DNA of 64,000 bases from Streptomyces sp. CB02980 (GTDB taxonomy: Bacteria; Actinomycetota; Actinomycetes; Streptomycetales; Streptomycetaceae). A program made the position numbers and the translations under genes. Numbering within the stretch: the first letter of the stretch is position 1; the number at the start of each line of letters is the position of its first letter. The notes beneath the pieces were generated by a model. It did no database searches. It saw nothing but the letters and a program-made list of their open reading frames with translations, and was not told the origin of the DNA. Location of the stretch: NCBI RefSeq assembly GCF_014451325.2, contig NZ_JACSCH020000022.1, positions 96,162 to 160,161 of the forward strand. Reading direction: 5' to 3'. This document shows, one piece after another, positions 1-7,829 of the stretch.

Positions 1-327
1 CCATCCCCAACGGGTGTGCCAGCGGGCCTCGCTGCGGACGGCCCCCGCCTTCTCCAGGGCGGGGACGAGGCCGAGTTCGTCCAGCACCGGGTAGGCGTTG
101 GCCGTGAGGGAGTGGGTGCACAGCACCTTGTACGCCTCGGGATCCGAGCGACGCTCAAGGAGCGCGACGCGGACACCGCGTCGGGCCAGCAGGATCGCCG
201 CGGCACTGCCGGCGAGGCCGGCTCCACTGATGACGACGTCGTAGTCCTCCACGTCGCCCACGTCGCCCACGTCGCCCACGTCGTTCGCGTCGTCCACGTC
301 GTCCGCCGCGCTCTCAGGCCTGGTCAT
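1..327 (-). CDS. FAD-dependent oxidoreductase, N-terminal part (runs off the window)
   Basis: About 109 N-terminal residues are inside the window and the rest lies to the left. After a low-complexity acidic leader (three tandem VGD triplets from a 9-bp repeat at 251-277) there is a Rossmann FAD-binding fold: DYDVVISGAGLAG (residues 28-40), then a hydrophobic helix and VALLERR, with the acidic residue that binds the adenosine ribose. The text after it resembles the PHBH-like monooxygenase / geranylgeranyl reductase / halogenase group of flavoproteins. The substrate cannot be judged from this fragment. ATG at 325-327 is the likely start; a later in-frame GTG just before the fold would remove the repeat leader. 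It is divergent from the carboxylesterase gene. Confidence 0.75.
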   Translation of the reverse strand, partial: MTRPESAADDVDDANDVGDVGDVGDVEDYDVVISGAGLAGSAAAILLARRGVRVALLERRSDPEAYKVLCTHSLTANAYPVLDELGLVPALEKAGAVRSEARWHTRWGW

Positions 328-589
328 GCGCCGATCGCCCCCTTCGAGGAGTGCTGCCGTTCGTGGGAGTGGTGCGATGCCCGCCCTGCCTGTGGGACAG
401 GTCCTGTCAGGCACATGACCGAGTGTAGAGAGCCCGGGATTCGTTGATCGAGATCCGGGCCCGTGGTGTGAGGGCACGGCGGCACGGCGGCGGTACGCGA
501 AAACGGATGGCGTGACATCCGGACCCGGCGGATCATTCGAAGGGTCCGCGCTCTTAGCAAGCCCGCTCACCTGTCCGGGAGAAGTCGCG

Positions 590-2197
590 ATGGCCGTCAC
601 CCCGTCCGAGCCCCCCGAGCCGTCCCAGCCGGCCCCGTCGACCCAACCGTCCCAGCCGGCCCCGTCGAACCAGCCGACCCAGCCGTCCGGTTCCCGGCCC
701 GAGGTCCGCTCACTGGCCGGTGTGGTCCGCGGTACGCATGAGGCGGGTGTGGCGGTCTTCCGGGGCATCCCGTTCGCCGAGCCCCCCGTCGGCGCGCTGC
801 GCTTCGCCGCGCCCCGGCCCGCGCGGAGCTGGAGCGGGGTGCGGGAGGCCGTCTCGTACGGGCCGCCGCCCCCGCAGGCCGGGCATTTCGGCATGGACGC
901 CCTGTCGCGGGAAGCGCCGGGCGACGACTGGCTGACGGTCAACGTCTGGTCACCCGAACCGACCCCCGGCGCCGGGCTGCCGGTCATGGTCTGGATCCAG
1001 GGCGGCGCGTACGTCTTCGGGATGTCCGGTCTCCCCGAGTACGACGGCGGCCGCCTCGCCCGGGACGGCGGCGTGGTCCTGGTGACCTTCAACTACCGCG
1101 TCGGCATCGAGGGCTTCGGGCAGATCGAGGGGGCTCCGCCCAACCGCGGGCTGCTCGACCAGGTCGCCGCCCTGGAATGGGTGCGCGACAACATCCGGGC
1201 CTTCGGCGGCGACCCCGAGCGGGTCACGGTCTTCGGCCAGTCGGCGGGCGGGGGCTCCGTCGCCGCCCTGCTCGCGATGGACCGGGCGGCCGGGCTCTTC
1301 CGCCGGGCCGTCGCGCAGAGCGTGCAGGGCACGTACTTCTCCCCCGACCTCGCCTCGGACATCGCCGCGGCCTGCGCCGCCGAACTGGGGCTGCGGCCCA
1401 CGGTGGCCGACCTGTCCGACGTGCCCCCGTACGACCTGCCGGCCGCGGGCGACGCGCTCGGCGCCACGATGGACCGGTGGGCGGACCGCTGGGGCCGGCC
1501 CGCGTACCGGACGATCCCCTTCTCGCCGGTCGTCGACGGCGACATCCTGCCCACCACACCGTGGCAGGCCCTGTCCGACGGCGCCGGCCGTGACGTCGAG
1601 CTCGTCGTCGGCCACACCCGCCACGAGCAGCGCCTGTTCACCGCGGTCACCGGCCTGCTCGGAGAGGTGAGCGAGGAGCAGGCGGCGGCCGCCCTCCGCT
1701 TCCTCGCTCCGGGCCCTGACGGCGCGCGCCGGTACCGCGAGGCCTTTCCGACGGCGGACCCGGACGGGCTGTACGAACTGGTCCACTCCGACTGGCTCTT
1801 CCGCATGCCGTCGCTCCACCTCGCCGAAGCCCAGGCTGCCGCCGGCGGTCGCACCCATGTGTACGAGCTGACGTGGGCCGCCCCCGGCATGGGCGGCGCC
1901 TTCGGCGCCTGCCACGGTCTCGACGTACCCCTTGTCTTCGGCAATCTGGACCGCGGCCAGCCCGCCGTGCTGATCGGTGAGGAGCCCTCCCCGGAGGCAG
2001 AGGCCCTGTCCGCCCGGATGCGCGCCGCCTGGACGTCCTTCGCCGCCCACGGCGACCCCGGCTGGCCCGCGTACGACACCGGGCAACGGCTCGTCCAGGT
2101 CTTCGACACCCACCCCGCCGTCACCTCCTACCCGGAGGAGGCCTCCCGCCTGATCTGGCGGGACCACGCCTTCCCCGTGCTCTCGGTGGTCACGTGA
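590..2197 (+). CDS. type B carboxylesterase (para-nitrobenzyl esterase-like)
   Basis: A 535-residue alpha/beta hydrolase of the carboxylesterase type B family, which hydrolyses carboxylic esters. The nucleophile motif GQSAGGG holds Ser218. Glu346 in GHTRHEQ and His442 in GACHGLD lie at the expected triad positions. FRGIPFAEPPVGALRF near the N-terminus is also family-typical. The ATG at 590 is preceded by GGGAGAAG; an upstream in-frame GTG at 512 has no good ribosome site. The first 35 residues are a Pro/Ser/Gln-rich repeat (PSQPAPSTQPSQPAPS). No signal peptide is evident, so it is probably cytoplasmic. The physiological substrate is unknown. Confidence 0.9.
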   Translation: MAVTPSEPPEPSQPAPSTQPSQPAPSNQPTQPSGSRPEVRSLAGVVRGTHEAGVAVFRGIPFAEPPVGALRFAAPRPARSWSGVREAVSYGPPPPQAGHFGMDALSREAPGDDWLTVNVWSPEPTPGAGLPVMVWIQGGAYVFGMSGLPEYDGGRLARDGGVVLVTFNYRVGIEGFGQIEGAPPNRGLLDQVAALEWVRDNIRAFGGDPERVTVFGQSAGGGSVAALLAMDRAAGLFRRAVAQSVQGTYFSPDLASDIAAACAAELGLRPTVADLSDVPPYDLPAAGDALGATMDRWADRWGRPAYRTIPFSPVVDGDILPTTPWQALSDGAGRDVELVVGHTRHEQRLFTAVTGLLGEVSEEQAAAALRFLAPGPDGARRYREAFPTADPDGLYELVHSDWLFRMPSLHLAEAQAAAGGRTHVYELTWAAPGMGGAFGACHGLDVPLVFGNLDRGQPAVLIGEEPSPEAEALSARMRAAWTSFAAHGDPGWPAYDTGQRLVQVFDTHPAVTSYPEEASRLIWRDHAFPVLSVVT

Positions 2198-2354
2198 TCG
2201 CTTGCCCGTCGGCCGCGGTGGTGGGTGCGACGTCCGGCATGATCACCCAGGTGCGCCCGCCCCGGCGAGCGGAGCCGAGCGCGTCCCGCCTCTCCGTTCC
2301 GCCGGCCGGTCCGGGCGCCCTGCGACCGACTCGTCACACAGGAGACGCCACCCC

Positions 2355-3509
2355 ATGAGTACGCCCCTCGCGACGCCCGGAGCAGCGCGGACCGACGAAT
2401 CGTCCGTCCGGATCGGCGCTCTCGTCCCGCTGACCCCGCCCGGCTGGGTCGAGGCCGGCCGCCACCTGCTCGCCGGACTCGAACTGGCCGTCCGCGAGGT
2501 CAACGAAGCCGGCGGGATCGGCGGCACCGGGGGGACCGACGGGATCGGCGCGACCGGCGGAAGGCCGCTCGAACTGGTGGTCCGGGACACCGCGGCCGAC
2601 CCGCGACGGGCCGCGGCGGCCGTGGAGGAGCTGGCCGGCCTGGGCGTGGCCGCTCTGGCCGGTGAGTACCACAGCGTCGTCGCCCGCGCCGTCGCCGCCA
2701 GGGCCGACGCCCTCGGCCTGCCGTACCTCTGCTCGTCGGCCGTCCTCGACGCGCTCACCGAAGAGCCGACGGACCTGGTGGCGCGCCTCGCCCCCGCGCA
2801 GTCCCACGGCTGGCGGATCTACGCGGACTTCCTCCTGGCCGCCGGTCACCGTCGTATCGCCGTCGCCGCCCAGCCGAGCGTCTACTGGGCGTCCGGGACC
2901 CGCGTTCTGCGGGACCACCTCGCTCCTCGCGGCGGCACCGTCGTCCCGCTCGACATGGGCGGGCTCACGCCCACGGCGGTGTGCGACGCCCTCGTCGACC
3001 AGCGCGCCACCGCTCTCCTCCTGCTGGTGGGCCACCCCGAGCCGGCCGTGCCGCTCGTCCGGGCCGTCCGCCGCGACCGGCGGCTCGCCGAGATCCTGAT
3101 CGGCGCTCCGGCGGGGCAGCCGGAGTTCGCCACGTGGGCGGCGTCGCTCGGCGACGACGGCGCCGCGATCCCGTTCCTGCGCTACCTGCCCGAGCGCTTC
3201 GGCCCGCTCGGCGCCCGAGTCGGGACGGCCCTGCGCGAGCGGCTGGGCGAAGCGCCCTCCTTCGTCGCCTACGAGGGCTACGACACCCTCACCGTCCTCG
3301 CCGGCCTGCTGCGCACCCACGGCACGGACCGGGCGGGCATCGCGAAGTCCTGGCCGCTCGTCGACGTCGAGGGCACCCGCGGGCAGATCCGGCTCTCCCG
3401 CACGCCGGGCATCGGCGTGTGGCAGTGGGCGTGGCCGCCCGTCCAGGTCGTCGACCGCGATCCGGCGGCGCCCGAACGTTTCCGCGTCCTTCACACGGGA
3501 CCGGCCTGA
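2355..3509 (+). CDS. periplasmic-binding-fold protein of the branched-chain amino acid/amide family, no signal peptide
   Basis: A 384-residue protein with the type 1 periplasmic-binding fold used by branched-chain amino acid, urea and short-amide ABC systems (Peripla_BP_6; AmiC/FmdD-like). It begins VRIGALVPLTPPG and contains GLELAVREVNEAGG, ELVVRDTAADPRRAAAAVEEL and VAYEGYDTLTVLAGLLR, all characteristic of this fold. It has no signal peptide or lipobox, and no permease or ATPase genes lie beside it. It may therefore act as a cytoplasmic ligand sensor like AmiC rather than as a transport receptor; this is inference. ATG 2355 follows an AGGAGA site at 2340-2345. Its stop is 5 bp from the stop of the convergent DUF4239 gene. 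A Gly-rich GGIGGTGGTDGIG insert follows the second helix. Confidence 0.8.
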   Translation: MSTPLATPGAARTDESSVRIGALVPLTPPGWVEAGRHLLAGLELAVREVNEAGGIGGTGGTDGIGATGGRPLELVVRDTAADPRRAAAAVEELAGLGVAALAGEYHSVVARAVAARADALGLPYLCSSAVLDALTEEPTDLVARLAPAQSHGWRIYADFLLAAGHRRIAVAAQPSVYWASGTRVLRDHLAPRGGTVVPLDMGGLTPTAVCDALVDQRATALLLLVGHPEPAVPLVRAVRRDRRLAEILIGAPAGQPEFATWAASLGDDGAAIPFLRYLPERFGPLGARVGTALRERLGEAPSFVAYEGYDTLTVLAGLLRTHGTDRAGIAKSWPLVDVEGTRGQIRLSRTPGIGVWQWAWPPVQVVDRDPAAPERFRVLHTGPA

Positions 3510-3514
3510 ACCCG

Positions 3515-4300
3515 CTACCAGTAGCGCTCCAGGGCCCCTTCCTTGTACGGGGCCGGGCTCACGCTGAGTTCGCCTGCGAAGGGGCGGTCCAGGACGAAGA
3601 CCAGGAGCAGGCTGAAGCCGATCAGGGCGGCGACGGAGGCGACGAACAGGAGCTGGATCCGCAGCTTGCGCATGCCGTACAGGAAGGTGAGCGGGATCAG
3701 GACGAAGGCGCCGCCGAAGGCGAGAACCTGGAGGAGCGGGGGCAGTTCCTGTTCGGCCATGGTCAGGCGCGCCCGGCGCTGCGCGGCCACGCCGTTGAGG
3801 TGGCTGACGGCCTCCTCGTAGAAGACCTCTTCGCGCGGGGTCTTCGGGTCGTAGGCCTGGAGAACGTCGTAGACGGTCTGGAGCTTCGTGGCGGTGGCCC
3901 CGTAACTCGGCTGCCCCTCCCGCATCCGGGGCCACTGGACCTCGACGACCGAATGGACGTAGCCGCTGAGCGCGTCGTCGACGCGGGCGCGGACCGGGGG
4001 CGGGAAGGCGGCGGCGTCGCGGGCGATGAGCGCGACGTCGGTGGCCTCGGAGGCCACGATGTTCTGCGTGCTCTCCAGCTGCGTCCAGAGGGTCACGATG
4101 ACGAAGGCGAGGATGATCCCGTAGATCGCACCGAACATGCCCAGGGTCACCCCGACCATGTCGTTGTGCTCCCCGTCGGACAGGGACGGGTGCCTGCGGC
4201 GCAGCAGCACGCTGCCGGCCACCGCCACGAGGACGGTTCCGCCGACGGTGACCACGGCCAGGGTGAAGGTGCTGAATTGATTGAGCAGCCAGAGCGACAT
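3515..4300 (-). CDS. DUF4239 (bestrophin-like) membrane protein
   Basis: A 261-residue membrane protein of the DUF4239 family. Two N-terminal membrane helices (STFTLAVVTVGGTVLVAVAGSVLL and MVGVTLGMFGAIYGIILAFVIVTLW) are followed by a cytoplasmic helical region (SEATDVALIARDAAAFPPPVRARV, YDPKTPREEVFYEEAVSHLN) and two C-terminal helices (LAFGGAFVLIPLTFLYGM and LLFVASVAALIGFSLLLVFVLD). This layout and the final PFAGELSVSPAPY text are family hallmarks. The biochemical role is unknown. The start chosen is ATG 4298-4300 directly before the first helix; an upstream start would add an Arg-rich, non-conserved tail. Confidence 0.85.
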   Translation of the reverse strand: MSLWLLNQFSTFTLAVVTVGGTVLVAVAGSVLLRRRHPSLSDGEHNDMVGVTLGMFGAIYGIILAFVIVTLWTQLESTQNIVASEATDVALIARDAAAFPPPVRARVDDALSGYVHSVVEVQWPRMREGQPSYGATATKLQTVYDVLQAYDPKTPREEVFYEEAVSHLNGVAAQRRARLTMAEQELPPLLQVLAFGGAFVLIPLTFLYGMRKLRIQLLFVASVAALIGFSLLLVFVLDRPFAGELSVSPAPYKEGALERYW

Positions 4301-4494
4301 GTGCGGGAAGTCTAGGGATTCGGCCACCGTCGCCCGGTGCACGCGCAGCGCCCGTTCCCCGCCGCAACCGCCGGAGCGCACGCCTGCGCGCGGGTGCGTG
4401 CCGCGGACGTCCGCACCCGAGGTTCACACCATCGAGTGAGCGGGCCGCCGCCGTCCCGCCCCGGGCGTCCCGCCGACGCCGTCCCGCCGAGGTC

Positions 4495-4554
4495 GTGTCA
4501 GTCGTGTGCGTGTCAGTCGAGGGCGTGTCAGTCGAGGGCGTGTCAATCGAGGGT
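4495..4554. repeat. 15-bp tandem repeat, 4 units, spanning a stop codon
   Basis: Four head-to-tail copies of GTGTCAGTCGAGGGC occupy 4495-4509, 4510-4524, 4525-4539 and 4540-4554, with small changes in the first and last. The last unit contains the TGA stop (4543-4545, minus strand) of the neighbouring gene. Because 15 is a multiple of three, each unit carries the same in-frame TGA, so the array is a multiplied gene 3' end. Confidence 0.9.
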
Positions 4555-5826
4555 GCTCTGCCCGCCCGCCTCCTCGTCGACGGCGTACGGGTGGACGTAA
4601 CGGTCGTCGTCGAACGGGGTGAACCACGTGCCGATCGCCAGCGGCGTGACGCCCATGCCGGCGAGGGCGGGGTCCTCGTCGACGCCGTCCCGCGCGTCGT
4701 CGTAGAGCCACTCGAAGTCCATGTCCTCGTACACCTCGCCGGCGAAGCGGCCCAGGGCTTCCGCGACGTCGTCGCCGAGGAGCCCGTACAGGTCGAGCGT
4801 CGAGTGCGCCTGCTGCAGGAGCAGTTTCAGTACGAGCTCCTCCGCGAGACAGCCGAGCTCACGGAAGCTCCCGTCGGTGAACCGGGTGGTCAGGGCTATG
4901 GCGGTCACGAGGAAGCGGCGCGCGAAGAGTTCGTCGTACGCGAGGCCGTAGCGCGGCGGAAGCTCGGTGAGGTGCCACAGTTCGGCCCGGCACTCGGCGA
5001 CGTTGGTCTCCTCGTCCGCGAGGGTCTGGATGTCGTCGTACAGCTCGTCGATGAGGACCTCCGCGGCGTAGACCAGGGCTCCGGCGGCCAGTTCGACGGC
5101 CTCGGAGACGATGGCGACCGGCGCGCCGCCTTCCGGGGGCTCCTGCTGCGCCCCGTGATCCCGCTGGTCCCTCGACTCCCCGTGCGTCCCCTGCTCCCCC
5201 TGCTCCCCCTGCTCCCCCTGTTCCCCCTGTTCCCTCGGCTCTCCCCGCTCCTCGGGGTCGGCGCCGCCGAAGAAGAGGGGACCGAAGGAGATCAGGCGCG
5301 GGGCCAGGGCGCGGATCTGGAGCTCCAGTTCGGCCTGGTCCTCGTCGTCGTCCCCGCTCCCGTCGGCGCCGTCGGTGGGCTGGGCGGGGTGCGTGACGTC
5401 AGCGGGGCCGGCCCCCGCCGTGTGGTGGGCGCGGCGGGCCCGGAGGTCGCTGGGCGGCGCGTCCGGCCCGTCGGCGGCCTCCAGGCTCTCGCGGATCAGA
5501 TCGATGTGGAGTTTGACCTCGCTGCTCTCGACCACCCAGCCGGCGAGGAGCTCGGAGCGTTCGAGGACCTCCGCGGCGACGGAGCCGACGGCGTCCTCCG
5601 CGGTCTCCAGGGAGGGAGCGTGGACGAACACCTTGACGATCGACCCGCGCGGGTGGACGGCGACGATCGTCTCCAGGACGTCCACCTCGACCCCGCCGGG
5701 CCCCTCGATGCCCTCCACCGCGTCGAAGCCGTGCTCCAGGAGTGCGGACGCGCCGACCTGTTGCAGCGCGTCCAACTCGTCGGCACCGTCGGGCAGGCAC
5801 GTTTCCACTGTTACGACGTAGCTCAC
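4543..5826 (-). CDS. conserved hypothetical acidic protein with EQG repeats
   Basis: A 427-residue soluble, strongly acidic protein that I do not recognise. The N-terminal part (about 1-130) looks alpha/beta (SYVVTVETCLPDG, VEVDVLETIVAVHPRGSIVKVFVHAPSLETAEDAV). A low-complexity linker with about six EQG triplets follows near residues 195-215. The C-terminal 200 residues are helical (AAGALVYAAEVLIDELYDDIQTL, RRFLVTAIALTTRF) and end in an Asp/Tyr-rich segment. No signal peptide or catalytic motif is visible. The GTG start at 5824-5826 lies directly before the first strand; the open frame continues upstream without protein-like content. Paired codon bias supports coding. Confidence 0.7.
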   Translation of the reverse strand: MSYVVTVETCLPDGADELDALQQVGASALLEHGFDAVEGIEGPGGVEVDVLETIVAVHPRGSIVKVFVHAPSLETAEDAVGSVAAEVLERSELLAGWVVESSEVKLHIDLIRESLEAADGPDAPPSDLRARRAHHTAGAGPADVTHPAQPTDGADGSGDDDEDQAELELQIRALAPRLISFGPLFFGGADPEERGEPREQGEQGEQGEQGEQGTHGESRDQRDHGAQQEPPEGGAPVAIVSEAVELAAGALVYAAEVLIDELYDDIQTLADEETNVAECRAELWHLTELPPRYGLAYDELFARRFLVTAIALTTRFTDGSFRELGCLAEELVLKLLLQQAHSTLDLYGLLGDDVAEALGRFAGEVYEDMDFEWLYDDARDGVDEDPALAGMGVTPLAIGTWFTPFDDDRYVHPYAVDEEAGGQSTLD

Positions 5827-6192
5827 GTCGGCAAGCGTGCCAGGCGAGGACCCGTCGTCGGGGCGGAATCCCGGGAGAACACGGCGCTGTCGGGGAGTTC
5901 CTTCCGCCCCGTGCGGTTGCCTGCGCCACGAGCCCCGTCCGCCGGCGATCCTACGAGCCGCCCGTCCTCCACCGCGCGCGTGTCTCCGTGGGTCCGGGTG
6001 CGGCGGAGAGGCCCTGGACACGGCGCCGGCGCCCTGTCGGCGACCGTCCGGACCCCAGGGCCGCCCCGGTGACCCCGATGGCGCCGAACGAGTGGACTTG
6101 GCGGGTGGTGGGGCGGGGCGGGGGGCCGGCGTGCGGGGTGGCGGTGGTGATGTGGCCGTCCCTGCCCGTGACCCTGGAAGAGGTCTGTCGAC

Positions 6193-7395
6193 ATGCGACG
6201 TACCCGCTATCGCCGATTGTTCGCCGCGACGGTCCTCGTGGCCTCCGTCCTCGCGCCGATGGCGGCGACTCCCGCCACGTCCGTGCACGCCGCCGCCGTC
6301 GACCGGCACGGTGACGACGACTGTCCGCCCGGCGGGCTGGGGCCCGAACTGACCGCCCGGCTCGACAAGACGATCGCGGACGTCCGCAAGCAGGCCGGCA
6401 TCCCCGGTGTCGTGGTGGGGATCTGGATGCCCGGCAAGGGGAGCTACGTCCGTGCCACCGGGGTCGCCGACAAGGTCACCCGCGAGCCGATGTTCACCGA
6501 TTCCTTCGTCCGGATCGGCAGCGAGACCAAGACCTTCACGGTCACCGCGCTGCTCAAGCTCGTCGACGAGGGCCGTATCGGCCTCGACGACCCGATCGCC
6601 AAGTACGTCCGCGGCGTCCCGAACGGCCCCCGGATCACCTTGCGTCACCTCGCGGAGATGCGCAGCGGCCTCTTCCCGTACACCGCCGACGAAAACTTCG
6701 TCCACGACCTGCTGAGCGACCCGCAGCGCCCGTTCACCCCGTGGGAATCGCTCGCGTACGGCTTCAAGCACAAGAACACCTTCAAGCCCGGCGCGCAGTT
6801 CCAGTACTCCAACAGCAATCTCGTCCTCCTCGGCCTCGTGATCGAGAAGGTCACCGGTCAGCGGCTCGAGGACTTCATCGAGCGGCGGGTGCTCCGCCCG
6901 GCCCGTCTGCGGCACACGCTCTTCCCCGAGGGCCCCGAGTTCCCCGAGCCGCACGCCCGCGGCTACACCGACCAGACGCTGACCGGCACGACCGCCGACG
7001 CCACCGACTGGAACCCCAGCTGGGCCTGGGCGGCCGGTGCGATGATCTCGGACCTGCACGACCTGCGCCGCTGGGCCAAGATCCTCGCCACCGGCGAGCT
7101 GCTGAGCCCCGAGACGCAGGCGCAGCGCCTGAAGACGCTGCCGACCGGCGTCCCCGGCCTGAGCTACGGCCTCGGGATCTTCGATGCCGACGGCTGGATC
7201 GGGCACAACGGCTCCATCCCCGGCTACGAGACCGTGACGGTCTACCTGCCCTCGCAGAAGGCCACCATGGTCCTCATGCTCAACACCGACTCCCAGGTGG
7301 GGGGCCAGGAGCCGTCCACCCTGCTCGCCCGGGCGATCACGGCGGTCATCACCCCGGACAACGTCTACGACGGCGGCGGGATCTCCCCGCGCTGA
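6193..7395 (+). CDS. secreted serine hydrolase, class C beta-lactamase / DD-carboxypeptidase fold
   Basis: A 400-residue exported serine hydrolase of the beta-lactamase/penicillin-binding superfamily. It has a Sec signal (RRTRYRRLFAATVLVASVLAP, cleavage probably after SVHA). The catalytic SxxK is S110-E-T-K113 in RIGSETKTFT, the YxN motif is Y205-S-N, and H338-N-G in WIGHNGSIPG replaces KTG. This HxG variant is common in D-aminopeptidase, esterase and DD-peptidase members such as the R61-like group. Likely action is on peptidoglycan peptides or esters outside the cell; true beta-lactamase activity is not implied. A GGAAGAGG site precedes ATG 6193. Confidence 0.9.
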   Translation: MRRTRYRRLFAATVLVASVLAPMAATPATSVHAAAVDRHGDDDCPPGGLGPELTARLDKTIADVRKQAGIPGVVVGIWMPGKGSYVRATGVADKVTREPMFTDSFVRIGSETKTFTVTALLKLVDEGRIGLDDPIAKYVRGVPNGPRITLRHLAEMRSGLFPYTADENFVHDLLSDPQRPFTPWESLAYGFKHKNTFKPGAQFQYSNSNLVLLGLVIEKVTGQRLEDFIERRVLRPARLRHTLFPEGPEFPEPHARGYTDQTLTGTTADATDWNPSWAWAAGAMISDLHDLRRWAKILATGELLSPETQAQRLKTLPTGVPGLSYGLGIFDADGWIGHNGSIPGYETVTVYLPSQKATMVLMLNTDSQVGGQEPSTLLARAITAVITPDNVYDGGGISPR

Positions 7396-7829
7396 GGTCC
7401 CTGCGTCGAGGCCTCGGCGTGCCACCTCCTTGAGGGGAGCGACGACGCGCTCGACGTTCTGGTCTTCTCCGGGACCTCGTCGACCATTCGCTGCTCGAGG
7501 TCACGGCCGATCCGGTCGGCACCAGGTTCCCTATGCGGCAGGCCGTAAGGGAGTTCAGCGCGGGCCGGGGGGTCGAGGCGGGCGAGGAGAAGGGCATCGA
7601 GCGCCGATTCGGTTCCTGGGCAAGGGACTTCGGGCTCGCTCACCATGACGCGCCCTTCGACTCGCGCTCGACTCCGACGGCGGAGACGGCCGAAAAAGAA
7701 GGGCGAGAAGGTGTACTCACCTCTCGCCACTTACAACTTATACCGCACAGGGGGGCTTGCGGCAAGGCCCCCGGCGTAGCGCAGAATCTCTCTCCTCAGC
7801 CCCGGACCTGCAGAGAAGAGACTCAACCA
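7396..7829. other. 434-bp gap: helR leader, no clear gene in its left part
   Basis: Between the serine hydrolase and helR. A minus-strand open frame starts at ATG 7649 (about 95 residues) and has a GAAGGGC site, but it has no recognised domain and runs back over the stop of the serine hydrolase gene, so I do not call it. The right-hand 100 bp is less GC-rich (ACTTACAACTTATACC at 7729-7744) and probably holds the helR promoter, followed by the RAE at 7752-7770. Confidence 0.5.
7752..7770 (+). promoter_or_regulatory. rifamycin-associated element (RAE) upstream of helR
   Basis: The 19-bp GGGGCTTGCGGCAAGGCCC is, as far as I recall, identical to the RAE inverted repeat described upstream of rifamycin-inducible resistance genes in actinomycetes. 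It lies 60 bp before the helR start, in the position and orientation expected for rifamycin-responsive control. One extra G on the left and extra Cs on the right extend the imperfect inverted repeat to 7751-7772. Confidence 0.85.

Noticed and set aside
950..2167. 405-residue minus-strand frame opposite the carboxylesterase
   Set aside because: Pure shadow: the esterase triad and signature are on the plus strand.
4543..7425. 960-residue minus-strand frame extending the hypothetical protein
   Set aside because: Sequence before GTG 5826 is the shadow of the serine hydrolase gene, which has a signal peptide and catalytic motifs on the plus strand.
7365..7649. Minus-strand gene of about 95 residues before helR
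   Set aside because: It has a plausible ribosome site but no domain, and it overlaps the end of the serine hydrolase gene antisense; support is too weak to call.
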